Shown piece by piece: positions 45,520 to 54,948 of a stretch of 64,000 nt of DNA; within the stretch, counting starts at the first letter, position 1; each line of letters begins with the position of its first letter. The stretch lies in assembly GCF_002810445.1 (NCBI RefSeq), contig NZ_NEXS01000003.1, positions 1,426,001-1,490,000 of the forward strand, given 5' to 3'. The notes under the pieces are model-generated. The model made no database searches, was not told the DNA's origin, and saw only the letters and a program-made list of their open reading frames with translations. This stretch comes from Advenella sp. S44. GTDB lineage: Bacteria > Pseudomonadota > Gammaproteobacteria > Burkholderiales > Burkholderiaceae_B. The position numbers and the translations under genes are program-made.

Positions 45520-46392
45520 ATGACGATACAGAAAATCAAACCGCGGCTTGCTGATGTTGGTGGCATTCCCGTTGCACGCGCACTGCCTAACCGGCAGCGC
45601 CGCACTATTGGATCCTGGTGTTTTCTGGATCATGCGGGCCCGGCCCGCTTTGCATCCGGCAATCCCGGCATGCAGGTCGGGCAACACCCGCATATCAATT
45701 TGCAGACGTTCACCTGGATGCTTGAAGGGGAAGTCTTGCATAAGGATAGCCTGGGCAATAAGCAGGTGATCCGCAGCAAGCAGGTCAATCTGATGACTGC
45801 GGGCCACGGCATTGTGCATACTGAGCAGACGCCGCCGGGTGTCGATGTGCTGCATGCTGTGCAGTTGTGGATTGCCTTGCCGGTTTCGGAAATGGCCATC
45901 GCGCCGGCGTTTGAGCATTATCCGCATTTGCCCGAATGGATAGAGGGCCAGACGCGAATGACGCTGTTGACCGGTGAGTTTGCCGGCCGACGGGCGCCCA
46001 CGCGCCAGTTTACGCCGCTGGTCTGTGTCGATATCGAGGCGCTGGGGCCCGATCACCTTGAGCTGGCGTTGAATCCTGAATTTGAGTACGGTCTGTTTTT
46101 GATAACCGGCGCTGCGGCCCGGATTGAAGATGAGCTATTCGAGCTGGATGAATTGGCTTTTCTTGGCGCAGGAAAAACATCGGTGCGCATTGAGACCACG
46201 AGCCAGTCGCGGCTGCTTCTCTTGGGTGGCACGCCAATTGATGTGCCTGACTTTCAGATTTGGTGGAATTTCGTCGGTTCGCGCAAAGATATTATCCAGG
46301 CTCAGAAGGACTGGAACGCGCAGGATGCGCGTTTCGGGAAGGTGGACTCGGAACTGCAAAGGCTAACCCCGCCCGATCTGCCGTGGGCGTAA
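45520..46392 (+). CDS. Pirin-family bicupin protein
   Basis: This is a 290-residue pirin homologue of two cupin barrels. In the N-terminal barrel the metal ligands His-x-His (GQHPHINLQTFTW) and His-Glu (GHGIVHTEQTPPG) are visible. C-terminal family segments are GFRAPTRQFTPL-like RAPTRQFTPLVCVDIEA. Pirins bind iron or other metals, and some act as quercetin dioxygenases or regulators. The function here is unknown. Convergent with yicC (14-base gap). Confidence 0.9.
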   Translation: MTIQKIKPRLADVGGIPVARALPNRQRRTIGSWCFLDHAGPARFASGNPGMQVGQHPHINLQTFTWMLEGEVLHKDSLGNKQVIRSKQVNLMTAGHGIVHTEQTPPGVDVLHAVQLWIALPVSEMAIAPAFEHYPHLPEWIEGQTRMTLLTGEFAGRRAPTRQFTPLVCVDIEALGPDHLELALNPEFEYGLFLITGAAARIEDELFELDELAFLGAGKTSVRIETTSQSRLLLLGGTPIDVPDFQIWWNFVGSRKDIIQAQKDWNAQDARFGKVDSELQRLTPPDLPWA

Positions 46393-46405
46393 AAGGCGAA
46401 CCGGC

Positions 46406-47338
46406 CTATTCAATATTTTGCGCCTGTTCCCGCAATTGTTCGATCAGCAGTTTCAGATCAATCACGGACTGGGTAATTTCCAGTGAACTGGATTTGGAGC
46501 CCAGCGTATTGACTTCTCGGTTCATTTCCTGAAACAGGAAATCCAGTCGCTTGCCCAGGCTCAGGGATTTGGCTGCCGATTTTGACTCGGATTTTCCGGT
46601 AGACAGTATGACGCTGAGTTCTTTGAGGTGCGAATCCAGCCGGGTGAGTTCCTCTGCGACATCGATACGCAATGAAAACAGCGATGATTCTGCGGCAATG
46701 CGCGCCGAAAGCTCGGCGCCGCTGATTTGTTCAAAGCCCGCGGGGCAGGCTGCGTTCAGCGTATCGGTCAGCTTGCCGGCCAGCTTCTTGCGGTATTCGT
46801 TTAAAATGCCGGGAAGTCGCTGCTCGATGGTTTCAATCACCTTTGTCATTTCTTTTGCGGCGTCCAGCATGGCCGTCGCGAGCCGTTGTCCTTCCCGGGC
46901 TCGCGCCAGGATCAGCTCCTGCAATGCGCTGCGCGCGGCCTGCATGCACTGATTGAGCCACATGGCGGGCGAGTCGTCTTCGTCGTATTCATTCGGGGCA
47001 GGCCAGTGCAGCAGGTCGGTCATGCCGGGCGCGGCCAGATCCGGAATGATTTTACGGGCAGCCTGATAGCGTTCGTTGATCAGCATCAGTTGATCTTCTT
47101 CAAAAGCATGTTGCTGCAAACTGCCTGACCGGGCAAAAGACACCCGAACTTCAATTTTGCCGCGCTTAAGATGGCTGCTGAGGATTTCACGCAGGGCGGT
47201 CTCAGCATGACGCAGTTCGTCGGGAATCCTGAAGGCAAGGTCAAGATAGCGGCTATTGACGCCCTTGAGTTCTACACTTACGCTGCCAAGGAGAAATTCG
47301 GAGCGGGCACTGCCAAAAGCCGTCATGCTGTGAATCAT
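46406..47338 (-). CDS. yicC: YicC-family endoribonuclease
   Basis: This 310-residue protein begins MIHSMTAFGSARSEFLLGS and has VSVELKGVNSRYLDLAFRIP near the start and GKRLDFLFQEMNREVNTLGSKS near the end, both hallmarks of YicC/YloC. E. coli YicC is an endoribonuclease that affects RyhB and other small RNAs. It is divergent from rph, a common neighbour; the 160-base gap between them should hold both promoters. Confidence 0.94.
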   Translation of the reverse strand: MIHSMTAFGSARSEFLLGSVSVELKGVNSRYLDLAFRIPDELRHAETALREILSSHLKRGKIEVRVSFARSGSLQQHAFEEDQLMLINERYQAARKIIPDLAAPGMTDLLHWPAPNEYDEDDSPAMWLNQCMQAARSALQELILARAREGQRLATAMLDAAKEMTKVIETIEQRLPGILNEYRKKLAGKLTDTLNAACPAGFEQISGAELSARIAAESSLFSLRIDVAEELTRLDSHLKELSVILSTGKSESKSAAKSLSLGKRLDFLFQEMNREVNTLGSKSSSLEITQSVIDLKLLIEQLREQAQNIE

Positions 47339-47499
47339 AGTGTGTCCGATATTATTAAGATCAGGGGTACGGGGTAATACTTTGTTCCAGCAGGTTTTGA
47401 AAAGTGACTGGATGACTGATCCGATTATAAGTGATACAAATGACCATTTTATGCGGATCGCGCACTACAATGTAACTATTGATAATCGATGAGGATATT

Positions 47500-48246
47500 A
47501 TGCCCAGCGCAGATCTCAAACTACACTTTGCGCGCCCGTCAGGCCGCGAACACGATATGATTCGCCCCCTTTCTGTTACGCGCAGTTACACGAACTATGC
47601 CGAAGGTTCGGTTTTATTTGAGGCCGGCAATACGCGCGTGCTATGCAACGCCAGCGTCATTGAGAGTGTGCCTGCTTTTCTGCGTGGCAAAGGACAGGGG
47701 TGGGTAACAGCCGAATATGGCATGTTGCCGCGTTCCACGCACACCCGATCCGATCGCGAAGCGGCACGCGGCAAGCAGTCCGGGCGTACCCAGGAGATCC
47801 AGCGCCTGATCGGACGCAGTCTGCGGGCGGTTATCGATATGCAAAAGCTGGGCGAGCGCACCATTCAGATTGACTGCGATGTCATCCAGGCTGATGGCGG
47901 AACGCGTTGTGCGAGTATTACCGGAGCGTGGATTGCCATGGCCGATGCCGTCAGCCTGTTGCTCAAGGATGGCCGCTTGGCGGCCAATCCGCTAAGAGAC
48001 CGGGTTGCCGCCATATCTGTTGGCATGTATCAGGGTCATGCTGTGCTGGACCTGGATTATGAAGAGGATTCGGCTTGCGATGCGGATATGAATGTTGTTA
48101 TGACCGGTTCGGGTCAGTTTGTTGAAGTACAGGGAACGGCCGAAGGCCAGGTATTTAGTCGGCAGGATCTGGACAGTCTGCTTGCGCTGGCAGAATCGGG
48201 CATCGCCCGATTGCTGCGAGAGCAGCAGTCGGCCTGGCCGGCGTAG
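47500..48246 (+). CDS. rph: RNase PH
   Basis: This is a 248-residue phosphorolytic 3' exoribonuclease trimming tRNA. Family motifs are [55 protein letters not shown] and [20 protein letters not shown]. The ATG at 47500 is preceded by GAGG with good spacing; a TTG seven codons earlier is less likely. First gene of rph-rdgB-hemW. Confidence 0.96.
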   Translation: MPSADLKLHFARPSGREHDMIRPLSVTRSYTNYAEGSVLFEAGNTRVLCNASVIESVPAFLRGKGQGWVTAEYGMLPRSTHTRSDREAARGKQSGRTQEIQRLIGRSLRAVIDMQKLGERTIQIDCDVIQADGGTRCASITGAWIAMADAVSLLLKDGRLAANPLRDRVAAISVGMYQGHAVLDLDYEEDSACDADMNVVMTGSGQFVEVQGTAEGQVFSRQDLDSLLALAESGIARLLREQQSAWPA

Positions 48247-48406
48247 CGTCCGATCTGGGCGATATGCCGCCGTTGCGCGGCGGCTTAGTATCGTAACCGG
48301 TCGGGGCGGCAGGGTCATCAGGCAGGCCGATGATAATAACGTTGGCCCGGCCTGGTCTGGCCTCATGGTTATTATTGAATATAGATTGAATATAGAGCGT
48401 ACGTAT

Positions 48407-49000
48407 ATGGATGTTGTACTGGCTTCAGGAAATAAAGGCAAGCTGCGTGAATTTGGCGCGCTGTTTGCGCCGCTGGGCATGCGCCTGATTCCGCAGCAAG
48501 AACTGAATGTATCAGAGGCCCCAGAGCCTTTTCATACCTTTGTCGAGAATGCGCTGGCCAAGGCACGCCATGCCAGTCATCATACAGGTCTGGCGGCGCT
48601 GGCAGACGACTCGGGGCTGGCAGTCGAGGCGCTGGACGGTGCCCCTGGCGTGCTCTCGGCGCGCTATGCGACCCTGTTTGGTGAAGAAAAATCCGATGCG
48701 GCTAACAATCGCCGCCTTTTACTTGAGCTGCAGAACCACGATAATCGTCGCGCGGCTTACATTGCCGTACTGGTTTTTGTGCGATCCGAAAACGACCCCT
48801 GTCCCATTATTGCGCAGGGCACCTGGCACGGTGAAATCGCCACGCAAGCCGCCGGCGAGAATGGATTTGGCTATGATCCCTATTTTTATATTCCGGATCT
48901 TGGGAAAACCGTTGCCCAGCTTGATCCGCAAGCGAAAAACAGCATGAGCCATCGCGCTATGGCGCTCAAGCGCCTGCTGGCAGACCTGGGTGCGGCGTGA
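48407..49000 (+). CDS. rdgB: RdgB, dITP/XTP pyrophosphatase
   Basis: This is a 197-residue HAM1-family enzyme that removes dITP and XTP from the nucleotide pool. Motifs are VLASGNKGKLREF at the N-terminus, VENALAKARHAS, LADDSGLAVEALDGAPGV and ENGFGYDPYF. The start at 48407 lies just after a duplicated ATTGAATATAG (48374-48395). It overlaps hemW by GTGA, so both are made from one message. Confidence 0.95.
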   Translation: MDVVLASGNKGKLREFGALFAPLGMRLIPQQELNVSEAPEPFHTFVENALAKARHASHHTGLAALADDSGLAVEALDGAPGVLSARYATLFGEEKSDAANNRRLLLELQNHDNRRAAYIAVLVFVRSENDPCPIIAQGTWHGEIATQAAGENGFGYDPYFYIPDLGKTVAQLDPQAKNSMSHRAMALKRLLADLGAA

Positions 49001-50217
49001 TCGAAAATATCGTACCCATGCAGCGTCTGAAGCAGGCGATTAATTTTCACAGTCTGCCACCGCTGTCGTTGTACATTCACGTGCCGTGGTGCGTGCGCAA
49101 GTGTCCGTACTGCGATTTCAATTCCCACGAGAAAAAGCAGGACATACCGGAAGCGCGTTATCTGGCCGCGTTGCGTCGCGACCTGGAAGATACGCTGCCA
49201 TTGGTGTGGGGGCGTTCTGTCTATACCGTCTTTATTGGCGGCGGTACGCCCAGTCTATTGTCCGGCGAGGCGATCGAGCAGATGCTTGCCATGGTTCGCT
49301 CGTATCTGCCGCTGGTCCCGAACGCGGAAATCACGATGGAAGCCAATCCCGGCACGGCCGAGGCTACCCGTTTTGCGCAATATGCTGCCGCCGGAGTCAA
49401 CCGCTTTTCCCTGGGCGTGCAAAGTTTCGATGATGATGCGCTGCAACAGCTGGGACGTATTCACAACGCCCGGCAGGCGGAAAAAGCGATCGAGCTTGCG
49501 ATGAACGCGGTGTCGCAAGTCAATATTGATCTGATGTATGCATTGCCCGGACAGACCGTGGCCAAAGCCCGCGCCGATGTTCAGCGTGCGCTGGACTTCG
49601 GCACTCAACATCTGTCGCTGTATCATCTGACGATGGAACCGAATACCGTCTTTGCCAAGTTTCCTCCGAAAGGGCTGCCCGACGAAGATAGCGCGGCTGA
49701 CATTCAGGATATGCTGATTCAGGCAACCCAGGATGCGGGTTTTGAACATTACGAAATTTCCGCCTACGGGCGTCCCGGTTGCCGTGCGCGCCACAACCTT
49801 AATTACTGGGAGTTTGGCGACTATATAGGCATCGGACCCGGGGCGCATGGCAAACTGTCTTTTCAGGACAAGATTATTCGCCGGGCAAACGTGAAGAATC
49901 CCCAAACCTGGATGGATCGCGCCCTTGATGCTGATAGCACTGGCCGGATCATGCACGAGCAGACCCTGACGGTGGCTGACTTGCCGTTTGAGTTTATGCT
50001 CAATGCGCTGCGGCTGGTGCACGGCGTGCCGGCAACGCTTTTTGAAGAACGGACCAGTCTTTCGCTACTGGCCGTAGCCCCCACCATTCGGGAAGCGGTC
50101 GAGCGCGGTCTGCTGGAGCCAGATCCGATGACGATCCGTCCGACCGAGCGAGGACAGGCATTTCTGAATGACCTACAGGCCATGTTCCTGCCCAAAGAGA
50201 AAGCCAGTCCGGTCTGA
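48997..50217 (+). CDS. hemW: HemW, radical SAM heme chaperone
   Basis: This is a 406-residue radical SAM protein. The cluster-binding motif is CVRKCPYC at about residue 32, followed by GGGTPSLL and ANPGTAE. HemN/HemW-type C-terminal domain residues (QDMLIQATQDAGFEHYEISAYGRPG and ARHNLNYWEFGDYIGIGPGAHG) are present. HemW carries heme and is not the HemN oxidase. GTG start at 48997 overlaps rdgB; an in-frame ATG at 49018 is the other choice. Last gene of the unit. Confidence 0.93.
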   Translation: MIENIVPMQRLKQAINFHSLPPLSLYIHVPWCVRKCPYCDFNSHEKKQDIPEARYLAALRRDLEDTLPLVWGRSVYTVFIGGGTPSLLSGEAIEQMLAMVRSYLPLVPNAEITMEANPGTAEATRFAQYAAAGVNRFSLGVQSFDDDALQQLGRIHNARQAEKAIELAMNAVSQVNIDLMYALPGQTVAKARADVQRALDFGTQHLSLYHLTMEPNTVFAKFPPKGLPDEDSAADIQDMLIQATQDAGFEHYEISAYGRPGCRARHNLNYWEFGDYIGIGPGAHGKLSFQDKIIRRANVKNPQTWMDRALDADSTGRIMHEQTLTVADLPFEFMLNALRLVHGVPATLFEERTSLSLLAVAPTIREAVERGLLEPDPMTIRPTERGQAFLNDLQAMFLPKEKASPV

Positions 50218-50248
50218 AGCGTTGCACGCGTGCGTCGCCTCGTGCCAG

Positions 50249-50416
50249 CACGCAAAGGTGCGCTGCGCGCTTGAGTGTCCCATCGCGCACCACACAAAAA
50301 AAGGGAGCGCTAGCGGTTTGCGTTCCCGCCTAGCATCACACACCAACAGTGCCTTGCGTTTGAATTGCGCCGCGCCACGCAAAAGGGGCGCTTCGGGTTT
50401 GAGTGCCCGCCGCGCA
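50249..50416. repeat. Imperfect 41-base direct repeats
   Basis: Segments 50249-50289 and 50376-50416 share the order CACGCAAA - GCGCT - TTGAGTG - CCC - CGCGCA with equal length, roughly three quarters identical. A third partial copy (about 50354-50374, TTGCGTTTGAATTGCGCC) lies between them. The purpose is unknown; this is probably remnant repeat DNA. Confidence 0.5.
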
Positions 50417-50463
50417 TTTTCCCCAACCTTTTCTTGTGCGGTAATGGTGCCTATTTCGGTGTG

Positions 50464-50478
50464 GCACCAAACAAGTGC
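50464..50478 (+). promoter_or_regulatory. Upstream NtrC-binding site for glnA
   Basis: GCACCAAACAAGTGC is a 15-base dyad close to the NtrC consensus GCACC-N5-GGTGC. It lies 88 bases before the sigma-54 promoter, 33 bases (three helix turns) before the second site, so the two sites can face the same side. Confidence 0.75.
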
Positions 50479-50496
50479 ATGCGGCAGAATAAAAAA

Positions 50497-50511
50497 GCAC
50501 TAAAATAGTGC
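50497..50511 (+). promoter_or_regulatory. Proximal NtrC-binding site for glnA
   Basis: GCACTAAAATAGTGC is a perfect 15-base dyad matching the NtrC consensus apart from one base in each arm. It lies 55 bases before the promoter, a normal activator position. Confidence 0.8.
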
Positions 50512-50551
50512 AGAAAATTTCTGTTTTGCCACGCATAGGCTCATCAATCGT

Positions 50552-50567
50552 TGGCACGATACTTGCT
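50552..50567 (+). promoter_or_regulatory. Sigma-54 promoter of glnA
   Basis: TGGCACGATACTTGCT is an exact TGGCAC-N5-TTGCT element with the GG and GC pairs spaced by the required ten bases. The start of transcription should be about 12 bases later, near 50578, with a leader of about 70 bases to glnA. The NtrC needed to open it is encoded downstream. Confidence 0.93.
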
Positions 50568-50646
50568 TGATCTACCGCATACCTTGCTTTAAATACGCAT
50601 ACGGCCGGCTCAGGCCCTGTCATTAGACATTACCCATGGAGATAGT

Positions 50647-52059
50647 ATGACAACCCCTCAAGACGTTCTTAAGCTGATTGGTGATCGTGAAGTGACTTTC
50701 GTCGATTTCCGGTTTACAGATACGGTCGGCAAAGAACACCATGTGACGATTCCATCCAAATTGCTGGACGAAGATAAATTTGAATCCGGTCAGGCTTTTG
50801 ATGGTTCGTCCATCGCCGGCTGGAAAGGTATTGAGGCTTCCGATATGCTTCTGATCCCCGACGCCAAGTCTGTGCGTCTGGATCCTTTCCGTGAAGAGCC
50901 TACGCTGATTATGACTTGTGATGTGGTCGAGCCTTCCGATCTCAAAGGATATGATCGCGATCCGCGCTCGCTGGCCAAACGCGCCGAAGCGTATCTTAAG
51001 TCCAGCGGTCTGGGCGATACCGCCTACTTTGGTCCCGAGCCGGAATTTTTTGTATTCGACGGCATCACCTGGACTGACGATATGTCCGGCTGCTCGTTCA
51101 AAATCAAATCGGACGAAGCGCCATGGTCATCCGGCACCGAGTCAGAATCGGGCAATCTCGGACATCGCCCACGCGTCAAAGGCGGTTATGTTCCTGTTTC
51201 CCCGGTCGATTCCTTTGCCGATCTGCGATCAGAAATGAGCGTGATCCTGGAAGAGCAGGGCGTTCCTGTCGAAATCCACCATCACGAAGTTGCTGGCGCC
51301 GGTCAGCTGGAAATCGGCACGCAGTTTTCTACGCTGGTTCAGCGTGCAGACTGGAACCAAATCCTGAAGTACACCGTGCATAACGTGGCGCATATGTATG
51401 GAAAAACTGCGACATTCATGCCAAAACCTCTCGTTGGCGATAACGGTTCCGGCATGCACGTTCACCAGTCAATCTGGAAAGACGGCCAGAATCTGTTTGC
51501 CGGCAATGGTTATGCGGGCCTGTCTGAATTTGCCCTGTTCTACATTGGCGGTATCATCAAGCACGCGCGTGCGCTGAACGCGATCACCAATCCGGGTACC
51601 AATTCCTACAAGCGTTTGGTGCCGCATTACGAAGCGCCGGTCAAGCTGGCCTATTCGGCCCGTAACCGATCTGCGTCCATTCGTATTCCTTATGTTGGCA
51701 ATCCGAAAGGCCGACGTATCGAAGCCCGGTTCCCCGATCCGCTTGCCAACCCATATCTGGCTTTCTCTGCGCTGATGATGGCGGGCCTGGATGGTGTACA
51801 GAACAAAATCCATCCTGGCGATCCTGCAGATAAAAATCTGTACGATCTGCCGCCCGACGAAGACAAAAAAATTCCGACAGTGGCAGTCTCGCTGGAAGAA
51901 GCGCTGACAGCACTGGACGCAGACCGCGAGTTCCTGACCCGTGGCGGCGTGTTCAGTAACGATATGCTGGATGCGTATATCGAGCTCAAAATGCAGGAAG
52001 TGACGCGTTTGCGCATGACGCCGCACCCGGTAGAGTACGACCTCTACTACTCAGTGTAA
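50647..52059 (+). CDS. glnA: Glutamine synthetase type I
   Basis: This is a 470-residue enzyme making glutamine from glutamate, ammonia and ATP. Diagnostic parts are [68 protein letters not shown] and the tyrosine adenylylation site in [14 protein letters not shown] full N-terminal beta-grasp domain is present. It is controlled by sigma-54 and two NtrC sites and is followed by ntrB and ntrC, giving a closed nitrogen-sensing circuit. Confidence 0.98.
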   Translation: MTTPQDVLKLIGDREVTFVDFRFTDTVGKEHHVTIPSKLLDEDKFESGQAFDGSSIAGWKGIEASDMLLIPDAKSVRLDPFREEPTLIMTCDVVEPSDLKGYDRDPRSLAKRAEAYLKSSGLGDTAYFGPEPEFFVFDGITWTDDMSGCSFKIKSDEAPWSSGTESESGNLGHRPRVKGGYVPVSPVDSFADLRSEMSVILEEQGVPVEIHHHEVAGAGQLEIGTQFSTLVQRADWNQILKYTVHNVAHMYGKTATFMPKPLVGDNGSGMHVHQSIWKDGQNLFAGNGYAGLSEFALFYIGGIIKHARALNAITNPGTNSYKRLVPHYEAPVKLAYSARNRSASIRIPYVGNPKGRRIEARFPDPLANPYLAFSALMMAGLDGVQNKIHPGDPADKNLYDLPPDEDKKIPTVAVSLEEALTALDADREFLTRGGVFSNDMLDAYIELKMQEVTRLRMTPHPVEYDLYYSV

Positions 52060-52072
52060 TTACCGTACACGG

Positions 52073-52098
52073 GCCTTGCCCCCGAAAGGGGGCGAGGC
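52073..52098. terminator. Strong GNRA-loop hairpin after glnA
   Basis: GCCTTGCCCCC-GAAA-GGGGGCGAGGC forms an 11-bp stem (one G-U pair) with a tetraloop, 14 bases past glnA. No T-run follows, so it is likely a partial terminator or mRNA stabiliser that lowers read-through into ntrB. Confidence 0.55.
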
Positions 52099-52252
52099 AA
52101 TCGCCACCGCGCTCGCCTGTTCTTCCACGGCAGGCCGGTTTCTGTCCGAGCCCTGACCGGCCCCGGTTCCAGGGCCGTAGCGGGTCAGAAGGACGACGCT
52201 TACTAGGTCAATACGTCCCTATCCCGGTGACGTGGATACCTCAGGACCCATC

Positions 52253-53392
52253 ATGGCAACGAAATTCACAGACGCATACGATCTTCTTGCCACATCCGTT
52301 TTGCTGGTGGATGACGACGGTCGGCTATTACACGTCAATAGTGCCGCACAGGATCTGCTGGAACGATCGCTCAAATCACTGGAGCGAACGGCTGCCGTTG
52401 ATCTGTTTATCGATGCCCAGGCCTTCACCAAAGCGCTCGATTATGTATCGGGCAGGAAACTGTCAAGTGTGAGACTGACGCTTAGCTTGCGCAAGCCGTT
52501 GGAAAGCGTGCCTGCCAACGTGACGTTGACCCGGCTTCTGGCCATGCCATGGTCGATTTTGATAGAGATTCGTGAGTTTGAGCAGCACGCGCTGGCCGAA
52601 CGCAATGAAAGGCTATTTCACGAGATTGAAATTTATAAAGATACATTTCGCAATCTGGCGCACGAAGTCAAGAACCCGCTGGGTGGCTTGCGTGGTGCGG
52701 CCCAGTTGCTGGAAATGGAGTTGCAGGATCCGGCGCTCAAGGAATATACGCAGGTCATTATCGATGAGGCCGATCGTCTGCAGGTGCTGGTGGATCGCCT
52801 GATTCGTCCCAGTCAGTCGCAGTTGTCCATGTCAGTTGTCAATATCCACGAGGTTTGTGAACGAGTTCATGCGCTGATCAAGGCAGAGTATCAGGATCGC
52901 ATCACAATTGTGAAAGATTACGATGCATCGGTACCGGATATGAAAGCTGATATGGCCAAGCTGGTGCAGGCCTATCTGAACCTGGCGAGAAACGCAGCGC
53001 AGTCGCTGCTGAGCGACGATCGATCACGATCGCAATTCGAAAGTGGATCTGCGGTTGATGACACGGCTCGGGGCCCGCAGCATAGCGACGATAGGCCGCA
53101 GCCGGCTGGCCCGCAGATAACATTGCGCACGCGCATACTGAACAAATTTTATCTGCTGAACAAAGTGCACCGATTGGTGGTTGTAGTGTCGGTCGTGGAT
53201 AACGGCGCTGGCGTGCCAATGCAATTGAAAGACAGGATTTTCCACCCGCTTGTCACCGGACGCGCCCAAGGCACCGGGCTTGGCCTGAGTCTGGCCCAGG
53301 AGCTGGCTCATCAGCACGGCGGCTTGATCGAATTTGATTCGGAACCGGGTCACACCGAGTTCAGAATGTTGTTACCGTTGGAGCAAGTATGA
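52253..53392 (+). CDS. glnL: NtrB (GlnL) nitrogen-sensing histidine kinase
   Basis: This is a 379-residue soluble kinase. The N-terminal PAS domain (LLVDDDGRLLHVNSAAQDLL, about 15-110) is followed by the H-box with RNLAHEVKNPLGGLRGAAQL (phospho-His) and the N-box YLNLARNAAQSLL. The G-boxes are VVDNGAGVP and GRAQGTGLGLSLAQEL. NtrB phosphorylates or dephosphorylates NtrC according to PII signals. Compared with enteric NtrB, a hydrophilic insertion of about 35 residues (about 252-288, SDDRSRSQFESGSAVDD...) lies after the N-box. The start at 52253 has AGGA at fair spacing. It overlaps ntrC by four bases. Confidence 0.93.
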   Translation: MATKFTDAYDLLATSVLLVDDDGRLLHVNSAAQDLLERSLKSLERTAAVDLFIDAQAFTKALDYVSGRKLSSVRLTLSLRKPLESVPANVTLTRLLAMPWSILIEIREFEQHALAERNERLFHEIEIYKDTFRNLAHEVKNPLGGLRGAAQLLEMELQDPALKEYTQVIIDEADRLQVLVDRLIRPSQSQLSMSVVNIHEVCERVHALIKAEYQDRITIVKDYDASVPDMKADMAKLVQAYLNLARNAAQSLLSDDRSRSQFESGSAVDDTARGPQHSDDRPQPAGPQITLRTRILNKFYLLNKVHRLVVVVSVVDNGAGVPMQLKDRIFHPLVTGRAQGTGLGLSLAQELAHQHGGLIEFDSEPGHTEFRMLLPLEQV

Positions 53393-54948
53393 AAACAATC
53401 TGGATTGTCGATGATGACCAGGCCATTCGATGGGTCCTGGACAAGGCGCTGCAACGCGCCGGAATGGCGCCGAGGTGTTTTGAACGGGCCAGGGATGCGC
53501 TCGATGCGTTGCGAACGGAACAACCCGATGTTCTGGTAACGGATATTCGTATGCCGGATATGTCCGGCATTGAGCTGCTCAAGGCGATCAAACAAGAAGC
53601 TGCAGATTTGCCGGTGATCGTGATGACTGCCTATACAGACCTGGACAGTACGGTGACCGCCTTTCATGAAGGGGCCTTTGATTATCTGGTCAAGCCTTTC
53701 GATGTCAATGAAGCGGTGGCGTTGATCGAACGCGCGTACGAGCATGGTCGTGAAAACACGGCTAATGATGCGGCGCCGACAGTCGCTGCGCCATTGCTGG
53801 CTGCGGACTACGACAAGATGATGACGCAATCGTCATCCCGTCAGATGCAGGAAATTTTTCGCGCCATCGGTCGCCTGGCGCCATCCAAGGTAACCGTGCT
53901 GATTACGGGCGAGTCTGGCACCGGCAAGGAATTGATTGCACGGGCGGTGCACAAGCACGGCACGCGCGCCGGTAAGCCTTTTGTCGCGCTCAATGCGGCG
54001 GCTATTCCGCGTGATTTGCTGGAAGCTGAGCTGTTTGGACATGAGCGTGGATCGTTTACTGGCGCCAGTGCGCAGCGGATGGGCCGTTTCGAAGAGGCCA
54101 ATGGCGGGACGCTGTTCCTGGATGAAATCGGCGATATGCCGCTGGAGCTGCAGACTCGACTGCTGCGCGTGCTGGCCGAAGGCAATTTCTACAGGATAGG
54201 CGGAACCCAGCCCGTGAATGTGGATGTACGCATTATTGCCGCCACACACCAGCCATTGGAAGCGCGTGTCGAGCAGGGCGCCTTTCGTGAAGACCTGTTT
54301 CACCGCCTGAATGTGATTCGCCTGCGCGTGCCGCCATTGCGTGAGCGCAGGCAAGACATAGGCCAGTTGGCGACGCATTTTCTGAAAGTCGCTGCCAATA
54401 GCCTGGGCGTTGCGCCAAAGCAAATGAGCCAGCAAGCCCTGGGCATTCTTGAACAGTTCGATTTTCCCGGCAATGTGCGCCAGCTTGAGAACTTTTGCCA
54501 TTGGCTCACCGTGATGTCGCCGGCCCAGCGGATAGACAAGAATGATCTGCCGCCGGAATTGATGGCAAGCCTGCGTTTTTCTCCCGGAACCCGGCGTGCA
54601 TCGCAACATGTCGTAGAGGAGGCCGACACTCTTGCAGGCAGTTCCCCAGCGCCCACCCACGGGTCTGCGCCAGCCCCACCTTTAGCCGGCCAGTTGTCCG
54701 TTGCGTCCGACACTGGCAATTATGACTCGCAGAACTGGCTGAATCAGCTGGAGCTTGAGGTTCTGCAGCGATTGCAGCGCAATGAGACGGACATTATGGT
54801 GCAGTTGACGCGCGAATTCGAACGGATCGTGCTGACCACAACGCTACAGAGCTGTCGTGGTCGGCGCATCGATGCGGCAGCCCGGTTGGGCATCGGTCGC
54901 AATACGGTGACGCGCAAGCTCAAAGAGCTGGCAATAGCGCACCTCTGA
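53389..54948 (+). CDS. glnG: NtrC (GlnG) sigma-54 response regulator
   Basis: This is a 519-residue activator. Receiver domain (1-120) has phospho-Asp in VLVTDIRMPDMSG. The AAA+ domain (about 145-380) carries GESGTGKELIARAVH, GAFTGA-type loop HERGSFTGAS, FLDEIGDMPLELQTRLLRVL and the R-finger region DLFHRLNVIRL. A Fis-type HTH closes it (about 475-515, GRRIDAAARLGIGRNTVTRKL). It binds the two dyads upstream of glnA. The linker between AAA+ and HTH is long and Ala/Pro/Ser-rich. Confidence 0.96.
   Translation: MKTIWIVDDDQAIRWVLDKALQRAGMAPRCFERARDALDALRTEQPDVLVTDIRMPDMSGIELLKAIKQEAADLPVIVMTAYTDLDSTVTAFHEGAFDYLVKPFDVNEAVALIERAYEHGRENTANDAAPTVAAPLLAADYDKMMTQSSSRQMQEIFRAIGRLAPSKVTVLITGESGTGKELIARAVHKHGTRAGKPFVALNAAAIPRDLLEAELFGHERGSFTGASAQRMGRFEEANGGTLFLDEIGDMPLELQTRLLRVLAEGNFYRIGGTQPVNVDVRIIAATHQPLEARVEQGAFREDLFHRLNVIRLRVPPLRERRQDIGQLATHFLKVAANSLGVAPKQMSQQALGILEQFDFPGNVRQLENFCHWLTVMSPAQRIDKNDLPPELMASLRFSPGTRRASQHVVEEADTLAGSSPAPTHGSAPAPPLAGQLSVASDTGNYDSQNWLNQLELEVLQRLQRNETDIMVQLTREFERIVLTTTLQSCRGRRIDAAARLGIGRNTVTRKLKELAIAHL

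Larger units (their letters stand above)
50218..50646. other. hemW-glnA spacer with repeats and nitrogen-control promoter
   Basis: This 430-base spacer has two parts. The left part (to about 50420) is GC-rich with imperfect repeated segments and no gene. The right part holds two NtrC-type sites and a sigma-54 promoter for glnA (listed separately). No small gene is supported. Confidence 0.75.
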
